From an uncultured Anaerosporobacter sp. (GTDB taxonomy: Bacteria; Bacillota; Clostridia; Lachnospirales; Lachnospiraceae), in assembly GCA_945787925.1 (NCBI GenBank), contig CALZJY010000174.1, forward strand, positions 1-5,113: a stretch of DNA of 5,113 nt, written 5' to 3'. Both the position numbers and the translations under genes were made by a program. Under the pieces are notes generated by a model. It saw only the letters and a program-made list of their open reading frames with translations. It was not told the origin of the DNA and ran no database searches. Below, piece after piece: positions 1 through 5,113 of this stretch. Numbering within the stretch: the stretch's first letter is position 1; every line of letters begins with the position of its first letter.

Positions 1-708
1 CCGTTCATCTAACATGGTGCTCTTTACTGGATTCTTGATCATTCCGATCTTCTCTAAGAATTCAATGGCTTTCTTGTGTGGCGCAATGATAGAAATGGTA
101 TCTTCCTCACGAATGATAAATTCACCGTTTGGAATCACGATGTCTTCTTCTCGTTCTACAACACTCACTAAAATATCACATTTTAGCTTGCTATGTATTT
201 CCATAACTCTCATTCCGTCAAGTACTGACCCGTGTTCTACTTTTAAATTCAATAATTCTACTCGTCCTCTGTGGAACATGTTGATATCGATTGCCGATGG
301 GAAACGAAGAATTCTAGCAATTTCACATGCTGCTTCATATTCTGGATTGATGACCATGGATAATCCTAGCTCTTCCTTTAAAAATCCGATTTCTTTATTA
401 TAAATAGGGTTTCTTACCCTTGCTATCGTTTTACACTTTCCTGCTTTACGTGCAATCATGCAGCAAAGCATATTTAGCTCATCTGAGCCTGTTACCGCAA
501 TTAATAAATGCGCCTTTTCTATTCCTGCTTCCTTTTATATGCTGTAACTTGCACCGTTTCCCGTGATTCCAAGTACATCATAACTATTTGATAGTTCTTC
601 TACTACCTGTTCGTTGCTGTCAATGATGGATATATCATGTCCTTCTTGGCAAAGTTGTTCTGCTAACGTGCAACCAACTTTCCCACAGCCCACTACTATA
701 ATCTTCAT
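1..708 (-). pseudogene. trkA: TrkA potassium-uptake regulator, N-terminal half, interrupted by a nonsense codon; runs off left edge
   Basis: TrkA is the cytoplasmic NAD(H)-binding subunit that gates the TrkH/KtrB-type membrane potassium channel. Translation from ATG at 708 starts MKIIVVGCGKVGCTLAEQL, a Rossmann fold with GxGxxG at residues 7-12 and the ribose-binding acidic residue D30 after the second strand. The frame stays TrkA-like to the window edge (236 codons, about half of the usual roughly 450), including ARVRNPIYNKEIGF and the start of the first RCK_C domain from about residue 140. A single TAA at codon 58 (537-535) breaks it, in the stretch GNGASYSI*KEAGIEKA. From my memory of clostridial TrkA proteins, glutamine is usual at this place, so CAA to TAA by one transition is the simplest explanation. 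Both sides of the stop remain clearly TrkA-like. The start is supported by GGAGGT at 718-713. The gene may be a recent pseudogene, or the stop may be a sequence error. Family identity is secure; loss of function is inferred. Confidence 0.85.
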
Positions 709-712
709 ACTT

Positions 713-718
713 ACCTCC
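713..718 (-). promoter_or_regulatory. Ribosome binding site of trkA
   Basis: GGAGGT on the minus strand lies four bases before the ATG at 708 and fixes that start codon. Its intactness suggests that the gene was translated until recently. Confidence 0.75.
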
Positions 719-761
719 GATAACCCTCTCTGTTATACATACTAATGTGCAGACTATGCCT

Positions 762-767
762 ATTATA
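762..767 (-). promoter_or_regulatory. Probable -10 box for trkA
   Basis: A perfect TATAAT occurs on the minus strand about 55 bases upstream of the trkA start. The hexamer at the right distance for a -35 box (785-790, TGGAAT) matches the consensus poorly, so the promoter may be weak or activator-dependent. Apart from this, the 709-935 intergenic stretch shows no other gene or clear structure; a plus-strand promoter for the small basic gene could not be fixed with confidence. Confidence 0.4.
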
Positions 768-935
768 TAAGAAACCTCGACAAAATTCCATCAAAACGGA
801 TAATTTTCTCACTGTCATTTAAAACCACTTCCAACAAATCCATCCAAGTACTAGTTCCCGTTCACTCCTATTCTTCTAAATCTCAGCCTCGTCTCATAAA
901 ATGTAGGTAAGAGAGTTTATAAGGGAGGAATTCAC

Positions 936-1067
936 ATGGGCGATAAAAATCCTGCTGCAAAGAAAAAGAAAGCTGCTCAAAAGGCACTTGCAAAGGAACG
1001 TTCTGCAAAACTTGCAAAAGGAAATGCCAAAAACGCTGCAAAAAAGAAAGCAAATAAGAAAAAATGA
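936..1067 (+). CDS. Small lysine/alanine-rich basic protein (43 aa), function unknown
   Basis: The ATG at 936 follows a strong AAGGGAGGA site (921-929) by six bases, and the frame runs 43 codons to TGA at 1065-1067. The protein begins MGDKNPAAKKKKAAQKALAK and ends in a lysine cluster. Sixteen of 43 residues are lysine and twelve are alanine, with one arginine and only two acidic residues, so it is strongly basic. It has no signal peptide, cysteine or membrane segment. The composition resembles the tails of histone H1-like or ribosome-associated proteins, so binding to DNA or RNA is a guess from charge alone. It is a single-gene unit: trkA diverges to its left and a strong hairpin terminator begins 13 bases after its stop. 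The good ribosome binding site and the terminator make it more likely to be a real gene than a chance frame. I do not recognise a named family. Confidence 0.7.
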   Translation: MGDKNPAAKKKKAAQKALAKERSAKLAKGNAKNAAKKKANKKK

Positions 1068-1079
1068 AACATTTATAAC

Positions 1080-1139
1080 AAAAAGGGCACTAAGAAGTCC
1101 AAGCTTCTTCCAACTCCGACTTCTAGATGTGCCCTTTTT
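1080..1139 (+). terminator. Rho-independent terminator, probably bidirectional
   Basis: An 11-bp outer stem (1080-1090 with 1129-1139, AAAAAGGGCAC against GTGCCCTTTTT) ends in a T run. An inner arm of about seven or eight base pairs (1091-1099 with 1118-1125, one bulged A) extends the hairpin. It lies just after the small basic gene. Because the left arm is A-rich it also gives a T run on the minus strand, so it can end transcription of the flavodoxin remnant, whose stop is only nine bases from it. Confidence 0.85.
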
Positions 1140-1148
1140 CCTTACTTC

Positions 1149-1433
1149 TTACTGCCTGCTTCTCGTTCCCTTACGCACTGGATCAACGGAACCCGTGGAA
1201 AATAACACGACTTTTTTCTGCCCCTCCTTCCCTACCTGACCAAGCAACTTTTTGATTCCCCAAATCTTTTCCACACGAATATAGCTTCCAAATATGATCA
1301 CATCATACCCTTGTAATGTTTTCACAGTGGCCTTTTTCTCTTCTAACAAGTCACAACGTAATTCTTCCTGAATCCATTTCGCATATTTCTTGGTCAATCC
1401 AGTCTTCGACTTATATATCACGATTGCCTTCAA
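1149..1433 (-). pseudogene. Flavodoxin, truncated: only the N-terminal half remains
   Basis: Flavodoxins are small FMN-carrying electron-transfer proteins. The 94-residue product starts MKAIVIYKSKTGLTKKYAKW, with the FMN-phosphate loop SKTGLT at residues 9-14 after the first beta strand, then YDVIIFGS (43-50) and KKVVLFSTGS (73-82), matching strands of the flavodoxin fold seen in clostridial flavodoxin-domain proteins. Those proteins are usually about 150-170 residues; here the similarity fades after STGSVDPVR (residue 87) and TAA follows at codon 95. No other frame supplies the missing half, because the terminator starts nine bases later, so a deletion is more likely than a simple frameshift. 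The start is TTG at 1433, supported by GGGGGTG at 1445-1439. It diverges from the TetR gene, which may have regulated it. Probably non-functional, though a short protein could still be made. Confidence 0.75.
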
Positions 1434-1438
1434 TATGT

Positions 1439-1445
1439 CACCCCC
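1439..1445 (-). promoter_or_regulatory. Ribosome binding site for the TTG start of the flavodoxin
   Basis: GGGGGTG on the minus strand lies five bases before TTG at 1433. The codons after it read MKAIVIYK, the expected flavodoxin N-terminus, so the TTG start is preferred; no ATG fits. Confidence 0.6.
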
Positions 1446-1529
1446 GATTCATTCTACGTGTCCTTCGTTCTAAATATTCTTCTGCTGGTTTTTCCTTGAT
1501 TTTCTTATATATAACTTTCTATCCCTATG

Positions 1530-1558
1530 TTGATTTATTCCAGCATCTAACTTATAAT
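1530..1558 (+). promoter_or_regulatory. Sigma-A type promoter of the TetR gene
   Basis: TTGATT at 1530-1535 and a perfect TATAAT at 1553-1558 are separated by exactly 17 bases. Transcription would begin near 1565, giving a leader of about 60 bases before the ATG at 1624. This is the best promoter match in the window. Confidence 0.75.
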
Positions 1559-1580
1559 CTACAGCACATATTATTTATTA

Positions 1581-1600
1581 CCACTTTATTAAAATTGTGG
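1581..1600 (+). promoter_or_regulatory. Possible TetR operator (imperfect inverted repeat)
   Basis: CCACTTTATTAAAATTGTGG is an imperfect palindrome: CCAC/GTGG outer arms and a TTAA core, with seven of ten pairs complementary. It lies between the inferred transcription start and the ribosome binding site of the TetR gene, where an autoregulatory operator would block transcription. TetR-family proteins commonly bind such palindromes of about 15-30 bases beside their own gene. Binding is inferred, and AT-rich sequence gives partial palindromes by chance. Confidence 0.35.
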
Positions 1601-1623
1601 CATTTTTAAGGGAGTGCACATAC

Positions 1624-2199
1624 ATGAAACATAATACGAGAGTTGATTCTAGAACAATTCGTACAAAAGAAAAGATTTGGGAAACTTTTCGAAGTATGAT
1701 TCTCGAAAAGGACTATACGGACATCACGGTAACGGAGCTTGCTACAAGAGTAGGCATTCACCGTAAGACGTTTTATCTTCATTATGAAAGCATGGATTCT
1801 TTATTCTTGGAATTACAAACAAAGATCATAGACGAAGTAAGCGCTATGATTATCCGCAGCATCAACGACTTAGGCACCTTAGATTTTGAGATAATGAAAT
1901 ACTATATTACGGAATTGATTGATCAGGATACACTGCTTTACCACCGCATCTTATTTAGCGACAGCTATCTTGCGGTCTATAGCCGTATTTTCGATGGCAT
2001 CATCAAACAGATGACTCCACATATCCGTCATGTGTTTGCATTACCAGAAGAAGAAGCGATCATTATCACAAACTTCATCTTCACTTGCTGCTTTGACATA
2101 ATGAGAAACTGTCATCGTAATAATCTAAGCATCTCGGATGAAAAACTAAATCAAATGTTATTTTCCTTGATTCATACAGGGATCCAAAACTTCTCGTAA
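1624..2199 (+). CDS. TetR/AcrR-family transcriptional regulator
   Basis: This is a 191-residue one-component repressor type. The N-terminal DNA-binding domain is clear: TKEKIWETFRSMILEKDY (residues 14-31) forms helix 1, and ITVTELATRVGIHRKTFYLH (34-53) is the TetR helix-turn-helix with the typical TFYLHY recognition helix, followed by the hinge KxSLF-like stretch MDSLFLEL. The C-terminal part, which binds the ligand and forms the dimer, is helical and not specific enough to name an inducer. An upstream in-frame ATG at 1597 is possible, but the ATG at 1624 is chosen because AAGGGAGTG (1607-1615) sits eight bases before it. The gene has its own promoter at 1530-1558, diverges from the flavodoxin remnant, and is followed by a hairpin. 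Likely targets are itself and the flavodoxin gene; the downstream MATE gene is a more distant possibility. Confidence 0.9.
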   Translation: MKHNTRVDSRTIRTKEKIWETFRSMILEKDYTDITVTELATRVGIHRKTFYLHYESMDSLFLELQTKIIDEVSAMIIRSINDLGTLDFEIMKYYITELIDQDTLLYHRILFSDSYLAVYSRIFDGIIKQMTPHIRHVFALPEEEAIIITNFIFTCCFDIMRNCHRNNLSISDEKLNQMLFSLIHTGIQNFS

Positions 2200-2205
2200 C
2201 ATACA

Positions 2206-2231
2206 AAAGACCTCTGTCTCAAGAGGTCTTT
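2206..2231 (+). terminator. Hairpin after the TetR gene, weak terminator
   Basis: A perfect 10-bp stem, AAAGACCTCT (2206-2215) with AGAGGTCTTT (2222-2231), encloses a six-base loop and begins seven bases after the TetR stop. The T run is short and followed by ATAC, so some read-through into the glycosylase gene is plausible. Confidence 0.65.
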
Positions 2232-2241
2232 ATACATAACC

Positions 2242-2247
2242 TATAAA
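2242..2247 (+). promoter_or_regulatory. Possible -10 box for the glycosylase gene
   Basis: TATAAA lies about 65 bases before the glycosylase start, just after the TetR terminator. No good -35 hexamer stands 16-18 bases upstream, so this is a weak candidate; read-through from the TetR gene is the alternative. Confidence 0.25.
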
Positions 2248-2262
2248 AGCTTGGTAATCCTT

Positions 2263-2290
2263 ACAAGTAGGAGGAACTCCTCCTACTTGT
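2263..2290 (+). repeat. Near-perfect 28-base palindrome in the glycosylase leader
   Basis: The arms ACAAGTAGGAGGA (2263-2275) and TCCTCCTACTTGT (2278-2290) are exact inverse complements with only AC between them. In RNA this would be a 12-bp stem with a four-base loop. It ends 20 bases before the ATG and has no T run after it on either strand, so it is not an ordinary terminator. The left arm contains AGGAGGA, a strong Shine-Dalgarno-like sequence locked in the stem; the true ribosome binding site lies after it at 2300-2304. It may be an mRNA-stabilising hairpin or a protein-binding operator. Confidence 0.8.
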
Positions 2291-2310
2291 CAAACAAAAA
2301 GGAGACACCT

Positions 2311-3129
2311 ATGTACCAAATACATGTAAAACATTTTAATATCGAGCAAATCTGTTATTCCGGACAATGTTTTCGCATCAATAAAAACAGTCGTGGCTAC
2401 TACGAAGTCGTTGCATTCGGACAGTATGTGGAGTTAATGCAAGAGGGCGATCTCGTTACCTTCCTATGTAGTGAAGAACAGTTTTATCAGTATTGGAACT
2501 CTTATTTTGCCTTGGATGAGGACTATGACGCCATCGTCTCACAAATCGATCCAGAAGATGAATATATGTTGACTGCCATGAAGTACGGCTGGGGAATGCG
2601 CATCTTAAAACAAGAGCTGTGGGAAATCGTCGTTTCCTTCTTAATCAGTCAGCAAAACAATATCAAGCGAATCCGCGGCTGTATCCAAACTATTTGCGAA
2701 CGGTATGGAACGGAAAAGACAAATTCCTATGGGGAGACTTACTACTGCTTTCCTACTGCCCAGGCGCTCTCTCATATTTCCGAATTAGAACTTCGTTCCT
2801 GCAACTTAGGATACCGTGCCAAATACATCCTTCGCACGTCCCAGGCCATTGCATCTGGAGAATTTTCCCTAGAACATCTGAAGACGCTCCCTTACGAAGA
2901 AGCAAAACAGGAATTATTAAAGCTCTATGGAGTAGGAATCAAGGTGGCCGAATGCATCTGTCTCTATGGACTTCATCATCTCGATGCCTTTCCTGTGGAT
3001 ACTCATATTAAACATGTGCTAGAGGAACATTATGTGGATGGATTCCCATTTGAAAAATACCAGGGGGTTGCAGGCGTGTTCCAGCAATATGCCTTTTACT
3101 ATGACCTCCATCCAGAGTTTCCTTCTTAA
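2311..3129 (+). CDS. ogg: 8-oxoguanine DNA glycosylase/AP lyase, OGG1-type HhH-GPD family
   Basis: This cytoplasmic base-excision repair enzyme removes oxidised guanine from DNA and can nick the abasic site. The 272-residue protein has an N-terminal OGG-type domain with YSGQCFR (16-22), then ISQQNNIKRI (112-121), equivalent to the asparagine-rich helix of OGG1. The helix-hairpin-helix/GPD motif follows: LYGVGIKVAECICLYG (205-220) carries the catalytic lysine K211 and AFPVDTH (226-232) the catalytic aspartate D230. Having both residues fits a bifunctional glycosylase/lyase rather than an AlkA-type monofunctional enzyme; annotation as DNA-3-methyladenine glycosylase 2 is common for relatives. 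The start at 2311 is chosen over upstream TTG at 2251 because AGGAG at 2300-2304 lies six bases before it and the protein N-terminus begins there; the upstream extension would encode the palindrome. The terminator overlaps its stop codon. Confidence 0.88.
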   Translation: MYQIHVKHFNIEQICYSGQCFRINKNSRGYYEVVAFGQYVELMQEGDLVTFLCSEEQFYQYWNSYFALDEDYDAIVSQIDPEDEYMLTAMKYGWGMRILKQELWEIVVSFLISQQNNIKRIRGCIQTICERYGTEKTNSYGETYYCFPTAQALSHISELELRSCNLGYRAKYILRTSQAIASGEFSLEHLKTLPYEEAKQELLKLYGVGIKVAECICLYGLHHLDAFPVDTHIKHVLEEHYVDGFPFEKYQGVAGVFQQYAFYYDLHPEFPS

Positions 3130-3149
3130 GTATCATATGGTACTTTTTT
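3128..3149 (+). terminator. Rho-independent terminator overlapping the glycosylase stop
   Basis: The stem AAGTATC (3128-3134) pairs with GGTACTT (3139-3145), one G:U pair, loop ATAT, and is followed by a T run to 3149. The left arm starts inside the TAA stop codon (3127-3129), so a ribosome finishing the glycosylase would cover it; this is a compact gene end. Confidence 0.7.
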
Positions 3150-3164
3150 CTTAGGCATTACCTG

Positions 3165-3193
3165 TTGCTATTTTTCTAAGTCTGTGATAATAT
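3165..3193 (+). promoter_or_regulatory. Candidate promoter of the MATE gene
   Basis: TTGCTA at 3165-3170 and TAATAT at 3188-3193 are 17 bases apart; the overlapping TGTGATAAT (3183-3191) could instead act as an extended -10. It lies after the glycosylase terminator, so the MATE gene is probably transcribed on its own. Confidence 0.45.
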
Positions 3194-3233
3194 ATCGTGC
3201 TACGTTAATTATATTTTTACTTAAGGAGACACG

Positions 3234-4577
3234 ATGAATTCAAATCAAGAACGAATGAAAAACAAACCCATCTTTGCATTGCTTGTATCCATGGCGCTTC
3301 CTATGATGTTTTCCATGATGATCCAATCGCTTTATAATATCATCGATAGTATTTTCGTTGCGAAACTTGGAAATGATGCGTTTACAGCGGTATCCCTCAT
3401 TTATCCATTACAAAATCTAGTTCTCGCAGTTGCGGTTGGTTTTGGGATTGGCGTCAATTCCTGCATCGCGATTGCAACAGGTAGCCAAGACAAGAACCGT
3501 GCAAATATCGCTGCTTCTACTGGAGTAGTGCTTAGTATTATACATTCCGCTTTATTTGTCCTATTTGGACTTTTGGCAACAAAGCCATTCTTACGAATGT
3601 TTACAGACAATGACACGATTATAACAATGGGTAGTCAATATGGCTATATCGTATTATGCCTTTCCTTTGGATGCTTAGTGCAAGTATGCTACGAAAAGAT
3701 TTTCCAATCCATTGGTAATATGACGATTACGATGATTGTGTTAAGTGTTGGTGCCATCATCAACATCATCCTAGATCCAATCTTTATCTTCGGATATTTT
3801 GGATGTCCTGCCTTAGGCGTTGCTGGTGCAGCAGTTGCTACGGTATGTGGACAAATCAGTGGTCTTATCATTTACTTAGTATATTATAAGAAACGAAAAG
3901 ACTCGATACCGGTTTCGATTGATAAGAAGTATGTAGTCTTTGATAAAGGAATTATTAAGCAGCTTTATGCCGTTGGGATTCCTTCTAGCATCATGATCGC
4001 ACTTCCATCCATCTTAATCAGTAGTTTAAACTCTATGCTTGTAAAATTCTCAGCACTTCATGTATCTGTGCTAGGAATTTATTATAAATTACAGACATTT
4101 ATTTACCTACCTTCGGGTGGAATCGTACAAGGAATGCGTCCAATTGTTGGATTCAACTATGGTGCAGGCGAAATCAAACGTGTGAAAAAGACATTAGATG
4201 TCAGTCTGCTCTTTACTGTAATCATCATGCTAGTTGGTACTGCCTTATCCTTGATCATACCAAAACAGCTTTTACTTATGTTTAACGCAGATGCTAAGAT
4301 GCTTGAAATCGGAATTCCAGCATTAAGAATCATCAGTCTCGGATTTATCATCTCCTCTTTCGGGGTCATCTATTCTGGTGCATTCGAAGCATTAGGACAA
4401 GGAATGCCATCCTTAATCATCAGCTTACTTCGTCAGCTGGTAGTCATCCTTCCATTATCCTTTGTATTAAGCAAATTTATGGGAGCAACCGGCGTATGGA
4501 TGTCCTTCCCAATCTCAGAAGCGATTGCATCCATCGTTTCCATTGTCTTAATGAGACGCGCGTTAAAACGCTTATAG
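3234..4577 (+). CDS. MATE-family multidrug/toxin efflux antiporter
   Basis: MATE proteins are inner-membrane antiporters that export cationic drugs or metabolites in exchange for Na+ or H+. The 447-residue length and the pattern of about twelve hydrophobic segments fit the family. The first MatE repeat (about residues 15-180) has LYNIIDSIFVAKLG (33-46), and the first half closes with ILDPIFIFG (179-187) and LGVAGAAVATV (194-204). A charged loop (YYKKRKDS, 217-224) precedes the second repeat (about 240-405), which carries MRPIVGFNYGAGEIKRVKKT (301-320), a family hallmark. The C-terminus is a short basic tail, RRALKRL. The ATG at 3234 follows AAGGAG (3223-3228) by five bases. The gene stands alone between two terminators. 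Substrate cannot be told from sequence; the TetR gene 1 kb upstream might regulate it, but the glycosylase and two terminators lie between. Confidence 0.93.
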   Translation: MNSNQERMKNKPIFALLVSMALPMMFSMMIQSLYNIIDSIFVAKLGNDAFTAVSLIYPLQNLVLAVAVGFGIGVNSCIAIATGSQDKNRANIAASTGVVLSIIHSALFVLFGLLATKPFLRMFTDNDTIITMGSQYGYIVLCLSFGCLVQVCYEKIFQSIGNMTITMIVLSVGAIINIILDPIFIFGYFGCPALGVAGAAVATVCGQISGLIIYLVYYKKRKDSIPVSIDKKYVVFDKGIIKQLYAVGIPSSIMIALPSILISSLNSMLVKFSALHVSVLGIYYKLQTFIYLPSGGIVQGMRPIVGFNYGAGEIKRVKKTLDVSLLFTVIIMLVGTALSLIIPKQLLLMFNADAKMLEIGIPALRIISLGFIISSFGVIYSGAFEALGQGMPSLIISLLRQLVVILPLSFVLSKFMGATGVWMSFPISEAIASIVSIVLMRRALKRL

Positions 4578-4581
4578 ATAG

Positions 4582-4621
4582 AAAAAAGGCTTGAATGAAA
4601 TTGCTCATTCAAGCCTTTTTT
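4582..4621 (+). terminator. Strong bidirectional Rho-independent terminator
   Basis: A perfect 17-bp stem (4582-4598 with 4605-4621) with loop AATTGC has AAAAAAGGC on one side and GCCTTTTTT on the other. It lies between the convergent MATE and CPBP protease genes, four bases after one stop and two bases before the other, and would end transcription from both sides. Confidence 0.92.
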
Positions 4622-4623
4622 AA

Positions 4624-5113
4624 TTAAAGCTTTTCAATTCCGCCAATTGCAAGGAATACTTCCGCTACAATAAATAGAATGACCCATATTCTTGTGAACA
4701 TATAGCGATAGCTCTTTTCTACTGTAGGATGTTCCATCCTATATTCCTTTATATTCTTTCGATTTCTGATTAAATAAATCATTGCGATGATAAACGCTAC
4801 TGTAAGCACGGTAATATTAATGAAAGTTGCAACGTTTTCTCCTAGTATCTTTACAAAAAGACCATCCAAATCACTTACTGTATTATTCACAATATGCAAT
4901 AGGATTGCCCATTTGATAGAGTATTCCTCTGTTACATATGCTAACACTAGGCCTACTAATACCGCAAAAATTCCCTGTATTAGATTTCCATGGAACAAGC
5001 CAAACAAGATGGACGATACGACAATCGCAAATACTTTTCCATACTTCTCAAGGCTTCGTAATACTGCCCCGCGGAAGATTAGCTCTTCTACGATTGGACC
5101 AAGGATTCCTGCA
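4624..5113 (-). CDS. CPBP-family intramembrane glutamic protease, C-terminal part; runs off right edge
   Basis: CPBP (Abi/CAAX-like) proteins are multi-pass membrane proteases; bacterial members act in peptide processing, bacteriocin self-immunity or unknown roles. The 162 visible residues hold all three core motifs: EELIFR (residues 9-14 of the visible part, near 5088-5071), FGLFH (FxxxH) and HIVNN (HxxxN), which supply the catalytic glutamates and the histidine/asparagine site. Two further hydrophobic segments follow, joined by a basic linker (RNRKNIKEYRMEH), and the protein ends GGIEKL before TAA at 4626-4624. The N-terminal transmembrane part lies outside the window. A TTG inside the frame at 5007 is not the real start, because it would cut off the EExxxR motif that continues upstream in the same frame. 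It converges on the MATE gene and shares its terminator. Substrate unknown. Confidence 0.9.
   Translation of the reverse strand, partial: AGILGPIVEELIFRGAVLRSLEKYGKVFAIVVSSILFGLFHGNLIQGIFAVLVGLVLAYVTEEYSIKWAILLHIVNNTVSDLDGLFVKILGENVATFINITVLTVAFIIAMIYLIRNRKNIKEYRMEHPTVEKSYRYMFTRIWVILFIVAEVFLAIGGIEKL

Noticed and set aside
14..403. Plus-strand open frame of 129 codons
   Set aside because: It lies antisense to the clearly TrkA-like minus frame, has no good ribosome binding site and shows no recognisable protein features.
988..1239. Plus-strand open frame of 83 codons overlapping the small basic gene, the terminator and the flavodoxin remnant
   Set aside because: It starts inside the lysine-rich gene in another frame, runs through a terminator hairpin and is antisense to the flavodoxin.
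1316..1609. Plus-strand open frame of 97 codons across the flavodoxin and the TetR promoter
   Set aside because: It is antisense to flavodoxin codons and covers a near-consensus promoter; no ribosome binding site or family resemblance.
1597..1623. Nine-codon N-terminal extension of the TetR protein from the ATG at 1597
   Set aside because: The ribosome binding site lies inside this stretch and is well placed for the ATG at 1624, where typical TetR N-terminal sequence begins.
2251..2310. Twenty-codon N-terminal extension of the glycosylase from TTG at 2251
   Set aside because: It would translate the palindrome and the real ribosome binding site; the ATG at 2311 has a well-spaced AGGAG.
2619..3011. 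Plus-strand open frame of 130 codons inside the glycosylase gene
   Set aside because: It is the shifted frame of a gene with clear catalytic motifs in the other frame.
3401..4369. Three minus-strand open frames of 60-71 codons within the MATE gene
   Set aside because: They are antisense to a well-supported membrane transporter and have no start signals or family resemblance.
4624..5113. CPBP protease with the MATE gene as a bacteriocin or immunity system
   Set aside because: CPBP proteins can serve in bacteriocin immunity, but no peptide precursor, leader, ABC exporter or sensor is present, and the two genes are convergent with a shared terminator.

Overview
The window looks like part of a chromosome of a low-GC, anaerobic Gram-positive bacterium, most likely a member of the Clostridia and perhaps close to the Lachnospiraceae. 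This is inferred from the AT-rich sequence, strong GGAGG-type ribosome binding sites, compact Rho-independent terminators and the resemblance of the proteins to clostridial families. No mobile element, CRISPR array, tRNA or rRNA was seen.

Layout from left to right. (1) Positions 1-708, minus strand: the N-terminal half of a TrkA-type NAD-binding regulator of potassium uptake, running off the left edge and interrupted by an in-frame TAA at codon 58. (2) Positions 936-1067, plus strand: a 43-residue lysine/alanine-rich basic protein with a strong ribosome binding site, followed by a large hairpin terminator. (3) Positions 1149-1433, minus strand: the front half of a flavodoxin with a TTG start, whose C-terminal half is missing. 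(4) Positions 1624-2199, plus strand: a TetR-family regulator, divergent from the flavodoxin, with a good sigma-A promoter and a possible operator in the shared intergenic region. (5) Positions 2311-3129, plus strand: an OGG1-type 8-oxoguanine DNA glycosylase/AP lyase, preceded by a near-perfect 28-base palindrome in its leader. (6) Positions 3234-4577, plus strand: a MATE-family multidrug/Na+ antiporter. (7) Positions 4624-5113, minus strand: the C-terminal part of a CPBP (CAAX-like) intramembrane protease, running off the right edge. A 17-bp bidirectional terminator separates it from the MATE gene.

The genes appear to be mostly independent housekeeping and stress functions: ion homeostasis, oxidative DNA repair, efflux and membrane proteolysis. 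They do not form one pathway. The TetR regulator is the only obvious local controller; its most likely targets are itself and the divergent flavodoxin gene. The most unusual points are two damaged genes within 1.5 kb (trkA nonsense, flavodoxin truncation), the tiny basic protein, and the palindrome before the glycosylase. I did not find convincing evidence for a new multi-gene system here.
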